The notes: generated by a model from the sequence alone, not told the origin. Positions 50,531 to 60,058 are shown, counted from the stretch's first letter. The stretch is 64,000 bases of DNA from Terrimonas sp. (GCA_016125075.1 WGMO01000001.1:124001-188000); one strand, 5' to 3'. Program-made: numbers and translations.

Positions 50531-52138
50531 ATGTCAGTCCATTCCACCGCCCTACCCACTGAAAGCCTGATCCGTATTGGGATTACCGCCACCGAATCCA
50601 TACACTACCAGCTTTCCCCCGAAGAACTTGTTCAGGATACCTTAAGGCTAGGCCAGGGCCGCCTGAATGATACGGGAGCACTTGTAGTAGAAACCGGAAA
50701 ATTTACCGGCAGATCTCCAAAAGATAAATTTACGGTCAAAGATGAACTCACGGCTGATACTATCGACTGGAACGATTTCAATATCCCGATCGCCCCGGCT
50801 TATTATGACATTATTTATAAAAAAGTAATTAACTACCTGAACGGGCTGAAAGAAATCTGGGTGAGGGACTGCCAGGCCTGCGCTGATCCAAGATACCGGT
50901 TGAACATCAGGGTGATCAATGAAAAACCCTGGACCAACCTTTTTGCCCATAATATGTTCATCCGCCCGGAGGAAGAGGTCCTTGATCATTTCCAGCCTGG
51001 CTGGCATGTTATTTCAGTGCCGGGCTTAAAACTAAATCCCAAAGAATGTGGCATCCGGCAGGAAAATGTGTCGTTGATCTCTTTTAAACATAAGATGGTG
51101 ATCATCGCCGGAACTGGTTATACCGGTGAAACCAAAAAAAGCATCTTTACCATTCTCAATTATATTTTGCCCCAGCAGAAAAATGTACTGAGCATGCATT
51201 GCAGTGCTAATATGGGTGAAAATGGCGAAACGGCAATATTTTTTGGCCTGAGCGGAACCGGCAAAACAACTTTAAGCGCCGATCCGGCCAGGAAACTGAT
51301 CGGTGATGATGAACATGGCTGGACCAGCGATGGCATATTCAATTTTGAAGGCGGTTGTTATGCCAAATGCATCAATCTTTCCGAGGAGAAAGAGCCTGAA
51401 ATTTATAATGCGATCCGTCCCGGCGCCCTGGTTGAAAATGTTATGTTCCGTGAACATACCAATACTATCGATTTTGATGATGACAGCATTACAGAAAATA
51501 CCCGGGTTTCTTACCCCCTTGATTATATCAGCAATTCACTGGATCCTGCCAGGGGTGGTCTTCCCAAAAATATATTCTTTTTGACCTGTGATGCTTTTGG
51601 TGTTCTTCCCCCTGTTTCAAAACTTTCGCCCGGACAGGCCATGTACCAGTTTATCAGCGGGTATACCGCTAAAATTGCCGGTACAGAAGCCGGGATCACA
51701 GAACCAAAGCCCACTTTCAGTGCCTGTTTCGGAGCACCCTTTATCCCGCTTCACCCGGGAAAATATGCCGCCATGCTGGGCAAAAAGATGCAGGAAAATA
51801 ATGTGAATGTCTGGCTGATCAATACAGGCTGGACGGGAGGACCCTATGGGGAGGGTCGCCGTATGAAACTGGCGTATACCCGTGCCATGATCACTGCCGC
51901 GCTCAATGGCAGCCTCGAGGAAGAAGAATTTGAACCCCACCCGGTTTTTGGCATGATGATGCCCAAACGCTGCCCGGGGGTACCGATCACTTTACTCAAT
52001 CCAAGATATACCTGGGCCGACAGGGATGCCTATGATGAAAAAGCAAAATACCTGGCCGGTTTATTTAAACAAAACTTTGAAAAGTATGCTTCCGGTGTCG
52101 AGGAAGAAACACGGAAAGCAGCTCCAAAGCTTTCATGA
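50531..52138 (+). CDS. pckA: Phosphoenolpyruvate carboxykinase (ATP)
   Basis: The protein has 535 residues, within the usual length. It turns oxaloacetate and ATP into PEP and CO2, the entry to gluconeogenesis. Motifs are GRSPKDKFTV near residue 59, the kinase-1 P-loop GLSGTGKTT (239-247), LIGDDEHGW with the metal-binding Asp, and NTGWTGGPYGEGRRM. The promoter shown above has an overlapping dyad. A terminator follows the gene. Confidence 0.97.
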   Translation: MSVHSTALPTESLIRIGITATESIHYQLSPEELVQDTLRLGQGRLNDTGALVVETGKFTGRSPKDKFTVKDELTADTIDWNDFNIPIAPAYYDIIYKKVINYLNGLKEIWVRDCQACADPRYRLNIRVINEKPWTNLFAHNMFIRPEEEVLDHFQPGWHVISVPGLKLNPKECGIRQENVSLISFKHKMVIIAGTGYTGETKKSIFTILNYILPQQKNVLSMHCSANMGENGETAIFFGLSGTGKTTLSADPARKLIGDDEHGWTSDGIFNFEGGCYAKCINLSEEKEPEIYNAIRPGALVENVMFREHTNTIDFDDDSITENTRVSYPLDYISNSLDPARGGLPKNIFFLTCDAFGVLPPVSKLSPGQAMYQFISGYTAKIAGTEAGITEPKPTFSACFGAPFIPLHPGKYAAMLGKKMQENNVNVWLINTGWTGGPYGEGRRMKLAYTRAMITAALNGSLEEEEFEPHPVFGMMMPKRCPGVPITLLNPRYTWADRDAYDEKAKYLAGLFKQNFEKYASGVEEETRKAAPKLS

Positions 52139-52164
52139 TGGCACTCTTTCGGTGCTTGCCAAAG

Positions 52165-52196
52165 AACTCCCTGCTTTTTTGAGGGAGTTTTTTTAT
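52165..52196 (+). terminator. Terminator of pckA
   Basis: AACTCCCT (52165-52172) pairs with AGGGAGTT (52182-52189), then a T run. Confidence 0.8.
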
Positions 52197-52263
52197 GGTT
52201 AAATATATCTGAAATTATTCCGGAAGCCCACTCATTTTTTGGGATAGTGGTTAATTTAGGATC

Positions 52264-52803
52264 ATGTTATTACGCCGCTATTTACTGATAGTGCCCTTCC
52301 TCTTAGGTTCTTTCGGCCTGAAAAAAAAAGATGCGGGGTTTATTGACTGGCAAGCCGACCGAAAACTGGAATGGATCGATTTTGAAGGGAACCCTGAAAA
52401 AGGGTCTGACAGGGCCGCTTTAAGTTCCGTTCAGATCAATATCAATTTCAGCCTGAAGAATGATCAGCCCGAATGGCATATCACCTGCAGGTTTAACAAG
52501 AAGAAATCCTGGGGGAAAACAAAAACCGATTATATCCTCAGCCACGAACAGGCCCATTTTGATATCACCGAAATCTTTGCGCGGAAACTGCATCAGCGGA
52601 TGCTCGCATATCAGTTGAATAAAAGAAATTTCCAACAGGACCTGCAGGAGATATACCAAAAAACAATGAAAGAAGAAAATGAAATGCAGCGTGCCTATGA
52701 CCAGGAAACCGAACACAGTATTATCCGTGAAAAACAGGCCGACTGGCTGGAAAAAATAAAGAAATTACTGGCTGATTCAGAAAATTTCACTAACTACCGG
52801 TAA
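52264..52803 (+). CDS. DUF922 putative secreted metalloprotein
   Basis: The protein has 179 residues with a signal-like N-terminus (about 1-20). FIDWQADRKLEWIDFEGNP opens the domain, and YILSHEQAHFDITEIFARKL carries an HExxH sequence (HEQAH), the feature of DUF922. This may bind zinc and hydrolyse peptides, but no activity is established. The C-terminal third is a charged alpha-helical region rich in Lys and Glu. A TAATTTAG box (52252-52259) ends 4 nt before the start. It converges with the deoxynucleoside kinase gene. Confidence 0.8.
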   Translation: MLLRRYLLIVPFLLGSFGLKKKDAGFIDWQADRKLEWIDFEGNPEKGSDRAALSSVQININFSLKNDQPEWHITCRFNKKKSWGKTKTDYILSHEQAHFDITEIFARKLHQRMLAYQLNKRNFQQDLQEIYQKTMKEENEMQRAYDQETEHSIIREKQADWLEKIKKLLADSENFTNYR

Positions 52804-52815
52804 GATCGTTAATGT

Positions 52816-53451
52816 TTAAAAAAGTCCATAGAGCTGGCTGTCTATTTTCTGGATGATCTCGCCGAGGTGCTCATCTGATTCTGCAAACTTATTCTTATCT
52901 ACATCAATCACCAGCAACTCACCTTCCCGGTAATGGTCAATCCACTTATTGTAGAACTCATTGAGTCTTTTAAGGTAATCAAGCCTGATATTCTCCTCGT
53001 ATTCGCGGCCTCTTTTCTGAATTTGTCCCACCAGTGTCGGTACTGAAGCCTTGAGGTAGATCAGCATGTCGGGCGGTTGTACCATTTGTTTGAGAGTCTG
53101 GAAAAAGTCAAAATAATTATCAAAATCCCTTTTGCTCATGAGCCCCATCTCATGCAGGTTCGGGGCAAAAATATGGGCATCCTCATAAATGGTTCTGTCC
53201 TGTATAACCGTTTCTGACCCTTTCTGAATATCGACCAGTTGCTGGAGCCTGCTGTTCAAAAAATAGATCTGCAGGTTGAAGCTCCAGCGGGGCATATCCT
53301 CATAGAAATCATATAAATAGGGATTATGGTCCACGTCTTCAAATTGGGGAATCCATTTATAATGTTTGGCAAGCAGTTCTGTGAGGGTGGTTTTACCCGC
53401 ACCGATATTTCCGGCTACTGCAATATGCTTTGGTTTTTTAGCTTTGGCCAT
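52816..53451 (-). CDS. Deoxynucleoside kinase
   Basis: The protein has 211 residues. The P-loop is GNIGAGKTT (14-22). DRTIYEDAHIFA is the DRS-like motif, and RGREYEENIRLDYLKRLNEFY forms the lid. It phosphorylates deoxynucleosides for salvage; the base specificity is not readable (dGuo/dAdo-type kinases look similar). A lysine-rich start (MAKAKKPK) precedes the core. It is monocistronic. Confidence 0.92.
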   Translation of the reverse strand: MAKAKKPKHIAVAGNIGAGKTTLTELLAKHYKWIPQFEDVDHNPYLYDFYEDMPRWSFNLQIYFLNSRLQQLVDIQKGSETVIQDRTIYEDAHIFAPNLHEMGLMSKRDFDNYFDFFQTLKQMVQPPDMLIYLKASVPTLVGQIQKRGREYEENIRLDYLKRLNEFYNKWIDHYREGELLVIDVDKNKFAESDEHLGEIIQKIDSQLYGLF

Positions 53452-53541
53452 AATATGAAATACGTTGTACGCTGTACTATTTAATAAACTAATATAACTA
53501 ATATATCCTCAAAAATGCTTTCCCTTAAACAAAACCTGTTG

Positions 53542-54543
53542 CTAATAACTCAAACCAATAGCATCCCTCACCAGTTTCATCGTAACACCAGCGCTTTTCC
53601 GGGCCTTTTCGGCACCCATTTCCATGATCTGTTTCAGGTATTTTTCGTCATGCAGGATATCATTCACCCTGCCCCGGATCGGAGCAATAAAGTTAACCAT
53701 ATCTTCTGCCAGCTGTTTTTTCATGTCGCCATACCGTATAGAACAATTGTTAAAATCATCTTCAAATTTCCTGACGACCGCTTCATCGCTGACCAGATTC
53801 ATCAGCAGGAAGATGTTTTCAATATAATCGGGTTTGGGTGAATGAGGGGTAATCGGGCCGCTATCGGTCTTGGCTTTCATCACTTTTTTACGGATCACAT
53901 CATCTTCATCGGCAAGATAAAGCGTGGCATTTTGGTTTTCACTCTTACTCATTTTCCCGGCACCATCAAGACCGGGTATCTTGATAAGGGCATCACCGTA
54001 ATTAAAGGCCTGGGGCTCCGGAAATACCTCGACATACCGGTGATTAAACCGGTTGGCGAATGTCCTTGCCATTTCCAGGTGCTGTTCCTGGTCCTTTCCA
54101 ACCGGGACTAAAGAAGCCCTGTGCAGGATAATATCAGCCGCCTGCAAAACCGGGTAGGTTAATAGGCCCGCATTGATATTGTCGGGCTGGGAACGTGCCT
54201 TATCCTTAAAAGTGGTCGTCTTTTCCAATTCCCCCTTATAAGCCAGCATATTCAGGTAGAGGTATAATTCGCCGGTCTCATACACATGACTTTGGCAATA
54301 AATGGCCGCCTTTTCAGGATCCAGTCCACAGGCGATATACTCTGCCAACACCCGCTGCACATGCGATTTCAACGCCCGGGTATCGGGGTGGGTGGTCAGT
54401 GAATGAATATCGGCAATCATAAAATAGCACTCAAACTCATCCTGCATTTTAACATAGTTCCTGACGGCCCCAAAATAGTTCCCCAGGTGCAAAAATCCGG
54501 TTGGCCGAATGCCACTCATTACGATGGGTTTCCTTTTTTCCAT
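53542..54543 (-). CDS. trpS: Tryptophan-tRNA ligase
   Basis: The protein has 333 residues. The class I signatures are HLGN (19-22, HIGH-type) and GAGKMSKS (KMSKS). YPVLQAADIILHRASLVPVGKDQEQHLE is characteristic of TrpS. It charges tRNA-Trp in the cytoplasm. A TATCTTCG -7 box (54552-54559, minus strand) lies 8 nt before the ATG, suggesting a near-leaderless transcript. It is monocistronic and divergent from gatC. Confidence 0.97.
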   Translation of the reverse strand: MEKRKPIVMSGIRPTGFLHLGNYFGAVRNYVKMQDEFECYFMIADIHSLTTHPDTRALKSHVQRVLAEYIACGLDPEKAAIYCQSHVYETGELYLYLNMLAYKGELEKTTTFKDKARSQPDNINAGLLTYPVLQAADIILHRASLVPVGKDQEQHLEMARTFANRFNHRYVEVFPEPQAFNYGDALIKIPGLDGAGKMSKSENQNATLYLADEDDVIRKKVMKAKTDSGPITPHSPKPDYIENIFLLMNLVSDEAVVRKFEDDFNNCSIRYGDMKKQLAEDMVNFIAPIRGRVNDILHDEKYLKQIMEMGAEKARKSAGVTMKLVRDAIGLSY

Positions 54544-54551
54544 AAGGACGG

Positions 54552-54559
54552 CGAAGATA
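54552..54559 (-). promoter_or_regulatory. Predicted -7 element of trpS
   Basis: It reads TATCTTCG on the minus strand, identical to the guaA box, with 8 nt between it and the start codon. Confidence 0.45.
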
Positions 54560-54666
54560 AGAATAGTTTATAGTTTGGGGATGCAAGTTTCTGACGGATT
54601 TTCATGCCGTTCGGGTAAGCCTGCAGCCTGCTACCACATATCCCAACGGGTAAAGGGGTAATGAAT

Positions 54667-54674
54667 TATCTTTG
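54667..54674 (+). promoter_or_regulatory. Predicted -7 element of gatC
   Basis: TATCTTTG is an exact match to TAnnTTTG. It ends 4 nt before the gatC ATG at 54679, so the message would be leaderless. Confidence 0.5.
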
Positions 54675-54678
54675 TTGA

Positions 54679-54975
54679 ATGGAAATAAATGATGAATTGG
54701 TTGATAAACTGGCACATCTTTCCCGGCTGAGTTTCAAAAAGGAAGAAAAACAGGAAATCAAGCAGGATCTTCAGAAAATAATTCAATTTGTTGAAAAACT
54801 GAATGAACTGGATACGACAGGTGTTGAACCCCTGCTGCATATGTCGGAAGAGATCAATGTGCTTCGGGATGATGAGGTCCGGGATTCCATCAGCAGGGAA
54901 ACTGCCCTAAAAAATGCACCCTTGCATGACGAACAGTATTTTAAGGTTCCAAAAGTGATCAAGCCCCCTCAATAG
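54679..54975 (+). CDS. gatC: Glutamyl-/aspartyl-tRNA amidotransferase subunit C
   Basis: The protein has 98 residues. VDKLAHLSRLSFKKEEKQEIKQDLQKIIQFVEKLNELDT is a typical GatC N-terminus (seen in parts), followed by VEPLLHM and a C-terminal APLHDEQYFKVPKVI. It stabilises GatAB, which makes Gln-tRNA and Asn-tRNA. GatA and GatB are not in the window, as is common. The ABC ATPase gene follows 69 bp downstream. Confidence 0.94.
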   Translation: MEINDELVDKLAHLSRLSFKKEEKQEIKQDLQKIIQFVEKLNELDTTGVEPLLHMSEEINVLRDDEVRDSISRETALKNAPLHDEQYFKVPKVIKPPQ

Positions 54976-55044
54976 AACGGGCCAGGACCGGTAAACAATA
55001 GCACATAAACCTAATTGGCAATTTTCAAAATAGTATTTCTTATC

Positions 55045-55755
55045 ATGAGCAGCATCATACATCTCGATAATATCACCAAGAGTTACTTCATGGGTAAAAT
55101 GGAACTGAAGGTGTTGAAAGGCATTTCCCTTGATATTTTTAAAAACGAGTATGTGGCTCTCATGGGACCTTCCGGATCCGGTAAAAGCACGCTGATGAAT
55201 ATCATTGGCTGCCTTGATACCGCCACCCAGGGTCGTTATATCCTGAATGGCAAGGATGTGAGTAAGATGTTGGATAATGACCTGGCCGAGATCCGTAACA
55301 GGGAAATTGGTTTTGTATTTCAGCAATTCAACCTTTTACCCCGGCTTACCGCCGCGGAAAATGTAGCCCTGCCCCTGGTATATGCCGGTGTCAATAAAAA
55401 GACCAGGGAAGAAAAGGCGGAACATGTGTTGGAACTGGTCAACCTTTCGGACAGGGCACATCACAGACCTAATGAAATGAGCGGTGGCCAGTGCCAGCGT
55501 GTTGCAATTGCCAGGGCCCTTGTAAACGATCCTTCATTGATCCTTGCCGATGAACCCACGGGCAACCTGGATACAAAAACCTCCTATGAGATCATGGAAA
55601 TCTTTGACAAAATTCATGAAGGTGGCAATACGATCATCCTGGTAACCCATGAAGAAGACATCGCCAACCGTTCTCACAGGATGGTAAGGCTGAGGGATGG
55701 CATCATAGAAAGTGATAAGAAGAATGAGAATGCCGGACTTTATGCCCGGCAATAA
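55045..55755 (+). CDS. LolD/MacB-type ABC transporter ATPase
   Basis: The protein has 236 residues from the ATG at 55045. A start 30 bp upstream gives a hydrophobic N-terminus not found in the family. Walker A is GPSGSGKST, the Q-loop is in [12 protein letters not shown], the signature is MSGGQCQR (an S-G-G-Q variant) and Walker B is [12 protein letters not shown]. It energises a transporter with a FtsX-like permease, probably for lipoprotein release or peptide export, but no permease is adjacent. A second copy of this class is at 56462-57121. Confidence 0.9.
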   Translation: MSSIIHLDNITKSYFMGKMELKVLKGISLDIFKNEYVALMGPSGSGKSTLMNIIGCLDTATQGRYILNGKDVSKMLDNDLAEIRNREIGFVFQQFNLLPRLTAAENVALPLVYAGVNKKTREEKAEHVLELVNLSDRAHHRPNEMSGGQCQRVAIARALVNDPSLILADEPTGNLDTKTSYEIMEIFDKIHEGGNTIILVTHEEDIANRSHRMVRLRDGIIESDKKNENAGLYARQ

Positions 55756-55835
55756 TTGTGTAAAACTTTAATGCTCCATCCGGCGCAGGCAACCTTTCTT
55801 GTTGGAAATTTGTTTCATCAGAAAATACCTATCAA

Positions 55836-56396
55836 ATGGCGATGAAGATCTATACAAAGGTTGGCGATAAAGGGACAACATCATTGATCGGCGGAACTAA
55901 GGTTTCAAAAAGCCACCTCCGGATCGAAGCTTACGGAACCATTGATGAACTGAACTCCTATATCGGTTTATGCAATGACCTGATCGCAGACGATCGGGTT
56001 CAAAAAACATTGTTGGAAATACAGGACAGGCTTTTTACCATTGGATCTTCTTTAGCCTGCGACCCCATTAAAGAACCCAAACTCCGGATACCCGACCTGA
56101 AGGAATCCGATGTCGTTTTCCTGGAGTCTGAGATGGATAATATGAATATGGATATTCCACCCATGAATAATTTTATTTTACCCGGGGGGCATCCCACCGT
56201 TTCTCATATACATGTTGCCAGATGTATTTGCCGGCGAGCTGAGCGTTGCTGTGTTCGGCTGGAAATGGAAAGCCTGGAAGTGGAACCCGTTATTTTAAAA
56301 TACCTGAACCGGCTCAGCGACTACCTCTTTGTACTGTCAAGGTTTATGGCACACCGGTTAAATGCCCGCGAAATACCCTGGAAGCCAAGGGTATAG
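55836..56396 (+). CDS. ATP:cob(I)alamin adenosyltransferase (PduO type)
   Basis: The protein has 186 residues. IYTKVGDKGTTSLIGGTKVSK is the ATP-binding N-terminal motif, AYGTIDELNSYIGL continues the first helix, and the C-terminal RCICRRAERCCVRLE includes the conserved RRAER. It attaches the adenosyl group to cobalamin, making coenzyme B12 for radical mutases or reductases. Two in-frame ATG codons (55836 and 55842) are possible. The corrinoid pathway genes are not nearby. It converges on the second LolD-type gene. Confidence 0.94.
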   Translation: MAMKIYTKVGDKGTTSLIGGTKVSKSHLRIEAYGTIDELNSYIGLCNDLIADDRVQKTLLEIQDRLFTIGSSLACDPIKEPKLRIPDLKESDVVFLESEMDNMNMDIPPMNNFILPGGHPTVSHIHVARCICRRAERCCVRLEMESLEVEPVILKYLNRLSDYLFVLSRFMAHRLNAREIPWKPRV

Positions 56397-56461
56397 TCTT
56401 CTTTTCTATCCATAAAATTTCCAGCAAACACAAAGAAGGCCAAACCCCTTTCAGAAATAGC

Positions 56462-57121
56462 TTATTGTCCGTTGATGATTTTTCCGTCTTTCATGTGCAA
56501 TATTCTATCGCTAAGCGCCGCCAGTTCTTCATTATGGGTTACGATCAGAAAGGTCTGGTTGAATTGTTTTCTGAGGTCAAAAAATAATTTATGGAGTTCT
56601 TCCGCATTCGCACTGTCAAGATTACCCGTCGGCTCATCGGCAAAAACGATATCGGGGTTATTGATCAATGCCCTGGCCACGGCGACCCTTTGCTGTTCCC
56701 CACCCGATAAGGCGGATGGTTTATTGTCAAACCGCTGGGAAAGCCCCAGCATGTTTAATAATTCGCCTGCCCTTGCTTCCACTTCTTTCTTATTTTTCCC
56801 TGAAAGCCAACCGGGGATGCATACATTTTCAAGTGCGGAAAATTCAGGCAATAAATGATGAAACTGGAAAATGAACCCGATATGTTTATTCCGGAATGCC
56901 GCCAGCTTCTTGCCCGAAAGCTCATCAAAAGAAGTGTTGTCCAGGCTTATGGCACCACTATCCGCCTTATCCAGCGTACCCAGGATATGCAGCAGGGTGC
57001 TTTTCCCCGCACCGGAGGAACCCACAATGCTTACAATTTCGCCCCTGCTAATTTCCAGGTCCACACCCCTGAGAACGGGCACCGGACCATAACTTTTAAA
57101 AATATTTTTTCCAGTTAACAT
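56462..57121 (-). CDS. lolD: Lipoprotein-releasing-type ABC ATPase LolD
   Basis: The protein has 219 residues. Motifs are Walker [11 protein letters not shown]-loop [12 protein letters not shown], signature LSGGEQQR and Walker [13 protein letters not shown]. The Q-loop with HHLLPEF is a LolD feature and supports a role with LolC/LolE-type permeases in moving lipoproteins to the outer membrane. The permease genes are not in the window. It is monocistronic, 65 bp from the cobalamin adenosyltransferase gene in convergent orientation. Confidence 0.88.
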   Translation of the reverse strand: MLTGKNIFKSYGPVPVLRGVDLEISRGEIVSIVGSSGAGKSTLLHILGTLDKADSGAISLDNTSFDELSGKKLAAFRNKHIGFIFQFHHLLPEFSALENVCIPGWLSGKNKKEVEARAGELLNMLGLSQRFDNKPSALSGGEQQRVAVARALINNPDIVFADEPTGNLDSANAEELHKLFFDLRKQFNQTFLIVTHNEELAALSDRILHMKDGKIINGQ

Positions 57122-57240
57122 GCAGCGTCTTTACTTAACAATCAATCAAATATCAGTAAACCTGCACCATTCTCAAAATACGGTATTGGTTAGGACTATC
57201 AATTTTAAGGTTTTGTTGAAAAGCCTGTTGAAACTAATGA

Positions 57241-57271
57241 TTTGGAAAATTCGTTATTAAAGCTACATTTG
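57241..57271 (+). promoter_or_regulatory. Predicted promoter of the DUF2795 gene
   Basis: TTTG at 57241-57244 and TACATTTG at 57264-57271 (exact) are separated by 19 bp. Transcription would begin about 60 nt before the ATG. Confidence 0.6.
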
Positions 57272-57339
57272 CGGGAAATTTGGGAACTTGATAAACCGAT
57301 TATCCCTTGATTATTAAAACTTTAAACCCCGGATAAAAA

Positions 57340-57564
57340 ATGTTTTGGACCCTGGAATTAGCCTCGTACCTGGAAGATGCCCCCTGGCCGGCTACAAAAG
57401 ATGAACTGATTGATTATTCAATCAGGAGTGGAGCTCCCATTGAGGTGGTAGAAAACCTGCAGGAGCTGGAAGACGAAGGTGGAGAAGTATATGAGAGCAT
57501 TGAAGATATCTGGCCCGATTACCCTTCACAGGAAGACTTCCTCTTTAATGAAGATGAATACTGA
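57340..57564 (+). CDS. DUF2795 protein
   Basis: The protein has 74 residues, very acidic. WTLELASYLEDAPWPATKDELIDYSIRSGAP (in parts) and VVENLQELEDEGG are DUF2795 features; the tail is Asp/Glu-rich (DIWPDYPSQEDFLFNEDEY in parts). The protein is strongly conserved in Bacteroidota and probably highly expressed, but has no known function. It has its own exact promoter and a strong terminator, so it is a stand-alone gene. Confidence 0.9.
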   Translation: MFWTLELASYLEDAPWPATKDELIDYSIRSGAPIEVVENLQELEDEGGEVYESIEDIWPDYPSQEDFLFNEDEY

Positions 57565-57589
57565 TTTAACAAAAATGCATACCGCAACG

Positions 57590-57621
57590 AACCGCCTTCA
57601 TTCAGAAGGCGGTTAATTTTT
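57590..57621 (+). terminator. Terminator of the DUF2795 gene
   Basis: AACCGCCTTC (57590-57599) pairs perfectly with GAAGGCGGTT (57605-57614), followed by a T run. Confidence 0.85.
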
Positions 57622-57641
57622 CCATCCTTTTGTAAAAAGGT

Positions 57642-57649
57642 TATCTTCA
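57642..57649 (+). promoter_or_regulatory. Predicted -7 element of the second GT39 gene
   Basis: TATCTTCA (6 of 8 defined or partial matches to TAnnTTTG) ends 4 nt before the TTG start at 57654. The spacing is the same as for gatC and supports the TTG start. Confidence 0.4.
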
Positions 57650-57653
57650 AAAT

Positions 57654-59330
57654 TTGAAAGTACTTCCGGGTTTGAAAACCAGCACCCACCATACAACCCT
57701 TTGCCTGCTGTTGGCTGCTGTGGCCGCCCTTTTTTTTATCCCCTTCCTTGGCAATGCACATCTTTTCGATTGGGATGAGATCAATTTTGCAGAGGTTTCG
57801 AGGGAGATGGTCATCACCGGTAATTTTGCATCACCCCAGATCGACTTTGCCCATTTTACAGAAAAACCACCCTTGTTCTTTTGGTTACAGGCCCTTTCGA
57901 TGAAAGCATTTGGCATCAATGAATTTGCTGCCCGACTGCCCAATGCCCTGTTAGGTACCCTTGTCCTCCCTATCTTATTTTCCATCGGTAAGAAAATCAG
58001 GAATACACAGTTTGGCTTACTCTGGGTCCTTGCCTATTTCGGATCGATATTACCCCATCTCTATTATAAATCCGGTATAATTGATCCCTACTTTAATTTC
58101 TTTATTTTTCTAGGTATCTATGGCATCATCCGGGCAAGCTGGAAAGGAGAAGCCGGTCAGAAAAACCTTGCTTGGTTACTCTTCGGTGGTTTTGCAACGG
58201 GTATGGCCATTCTCACAAAAGGACCGGCAGCCCTGATCATAACCGGACTGGTCATAGCTGTAGTGATCATTGGCAACCGTTTCAGGTTGTTCATGCCCTT
58301 ACCCCAGCTGTTGATTTGGTTTATCACCGCCCTGCTGGTTACTGCATCCTGGTTTGTTTACAATTACCTCCGGAACGGAAGTGAATTCATTGTAGATTTT
58401 ACCATCAGGCAATGGGAACTATTCAGCAAACCGGATGCCGGTCAAAAAGGTTTTCTGTTATACCATTTCGTTTTCCTATTTTTCGGTTGTTTCCCCGCCT
58501 CCACATTCCTGATTCATGCATTCACACTCCTGGAGCGCAACGACAAAAGAATGGCAGCATTCAAAAAATGGATGAGCATCCTTTTCTGGGTGGTATTGAT
58601 ACTCTTTACCATCGTGTCAACTAAGATCGTTCATTACTCCTCCCTTTGTTATTTCCCACTGAGTTTCCTGGCGGCCTATAGCCTATATGCCCTCATTTTC
58701 GAGCAGCAAAGATTCCGTACCTGGATGAAGATCTCGCTGGTCGTTGCTGCCTTGCCCTTTGTGCTGGCACCCTTTGCATTTGTCTATGGCGGCCGGCACA
58801 TAGAAGCGATCAAACCCCTCTTTAAAAAAGATCTGTTTGCCATGGAAAACCTGGAAGCCGGTGTGCATTGGACGGGCATGGAGATCCTCCCCGGCATCCT
58901 GCTATTACTGGTTACTGCGTTCGTAATTGTGTATGCCGGTAAAAAGTTTACCCGGCTATCCATCATTTTACTGTTTGCCGGTTCGGCCCTTTATATCCAG
59001 CTCAGCTTATTTTTTCTGATCAACAGGATCGAGCACTACAGCCAGTTGGCCAATATTGAATTCTGGGCCTCAAAATCGGGGGAGGACTGTTATTACACTT
59101 CCTATGGTTACAAAACCTATACCTATTATTTTTATGGAAAGGTGATGCCCCATCAAAATCCCCGGTATTATGATAAAGACTGGTTGTTGCACGGCAATAT
59201 AGATAAGCCTTTGTATATCTCTGCGAAGGTGAATGCAGTGGAAAGGTTGAAGAAGGAAGTGCCTGATCTTGAATTCCTGTACCACAGGAACGGGTTCTAT
59301 TTTTTTAAACGGCCAGCCGCAAACAGGTAA
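57654..59330 (+). CDS. GT39-type membrane glycosyltransferase
   Basis: The protein has 558 residues and about 12 predicted membrane helices. The first loop has the acidic motif LFDWDEINFAEVSREM, followed by FAHFTEKPPLFFWLQALSM, as in ArnT/PMT-type enzymes. It likely transfers a sugar from a polyprenyl-phosphate donor to a lipid or protein in the periplasm. The start is TTG. A distant paralogue is at 8490-10106. The 3' end overlaps the convergent GT2 gene by 34 bp, and both may belong to the same cell-envelope pathway. Confidence 0.88.
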   Translation: MKVLPGLKTSTHHTTLCLLLAAVAALFFIPFLGNAHLFDWDEINFAEVSREMVITGNFASPQIDFAHFTEKPPLFFWLQALSMKAFGINEFAARLPNALLGTLVLPILFSIGKKIRNTQFGLLWVLAYFGSILPHLYYKSGIIDPYFNFFIFLGIYGIIRASWKGEAGQKNLAWLLFGGFATGMAILTKGPAALIITGLVIAVVIIGNRFRLFMPLPQLLIWFITALLVTASWFVYNYLRNGSEFIVDFTIRQWELFSKPDAGQKGFLLYHFVFLFFGCFPASTFLIHAFTLLERNDKRMAAFKKWMSILFWVVLILFTIVSTKIVHYSSLCYFPLSFLAAYSLYALIFEQQRFRTWMKISLVVAALPFVLAPFAFVYGGRHIEAIKPLFKKDLFAMENLEAGVHWTGMEILPGILLLLVTAFVIVYAGKKFTRLSIILLFAGSALYIQLSLFFLINRIEHYSQLANIEFWASKSGEDCYYTSYGYKTYTYYFYGKVMPHQNPRYYDKDWLLHGNIDKPLYISAKVNAVERLKKEVPDLEFLYHRNGFYFFKRPAANR

Positions 59331-60058
59331 TCGGGTTTATACAGGCCCCATTTGGCCAGCCTGTACTGCAGACTAACTTTGACGACCCCCAGTCCATAAA
59401 CGATACTCCTTTTCAGGTTGATGGAAGAAGCTTCCTCGAAATAACGCGTGGGGCAGGTTATTTCAGCAATTGAAAACCCTTTAAAAAAGATCTGTGCGAT
59501 CATTTGGTTGTCGAAAATAAAATCATCTGAATTTTTTTCAAAGGCCACTGATTCCAACACCTCTTTTGTAAAAGCCCTGTAACCGGTATGATATTCCGAT
59601 AATTTCTGTTGAAATAGGATATTCTGAAATAAAGTAAGTATCCGGTTTGCATAATACTTGTATAATGGCATGCCCCCTTTGATCGCGCCCATGCCAAGGA
59701 TCCTGGATCCAAACACGACGGAATACACATCATTGGCGATCAGGTAAGCAATACTGTGAATCAGTTTTGGAGAATATTGATAATCCGGGTGGACCATGAT
59801 CACGAGATCAGCCCCCAAATCCAATGCTTTGTTAAAGCAGGTTTTCTGATTTCCACCGTAACCCCTGTTTATGCTATGCGAAAATATATGTTTGATACAC
59901 AGCCCTTCCGCTACCGAAACAGTGTCATCATTGCTTTTATCATCCACCAGGATTACTTCATCTACGATATCGAAGGGAATTTCCTTATAGGTTTGTTCTA
60001 TGGTTTTGGCAGCATTATAAGCAGGGAGTACGATGATTAGTTTTTTGCCAAGGATCAT
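59297..60058 (-). CDS. GT2 glycosyltransferase (DPM1-like)
   Basis: The protein has 253 residues from the ATG at 60058. A start 45 bp upstream adds a region without conservation. The GT-A fold shows LIIVLPAYNAAKTIEQTYKEI, VILVDDKSNDDTV (the DxD-like region), VIMVHPDYQYSPKLI and TGYRAFTKEVLE. No C-terminal membrane helices are present, so it is a soluble or peripheral dolichyl-phosphate-sugar-synthase-like enzyme. It could make the polyprenyl-phosphate-linked sugar used by the neighbouring GT39 enzyme (an inference from convergent neighbours). Confidence 0.9.
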   Translation of the reverse strand: MILGKKLIIVLPAYNAAKTIEQTYKEIPFDIVDEVILVDDKSNDDTVSVAEGLCIKHIFSHSINRGYGGNQKTCFNKALDLGADLVIMVHPDYQYSPKLIHSIAYLIANDVYSVVFGSRILGMGAIKGGMPLYKYYANRILTLFQNILFQQKLSEYHTGYRAFTKEVLESVAFEKNSDDFIFDNQMIAQIFFKGFSIAEITCPTRYFEEASSINLKRSIVYGLGVVKVSLQYRLAKWGLYKPDYLFAAGRLKK

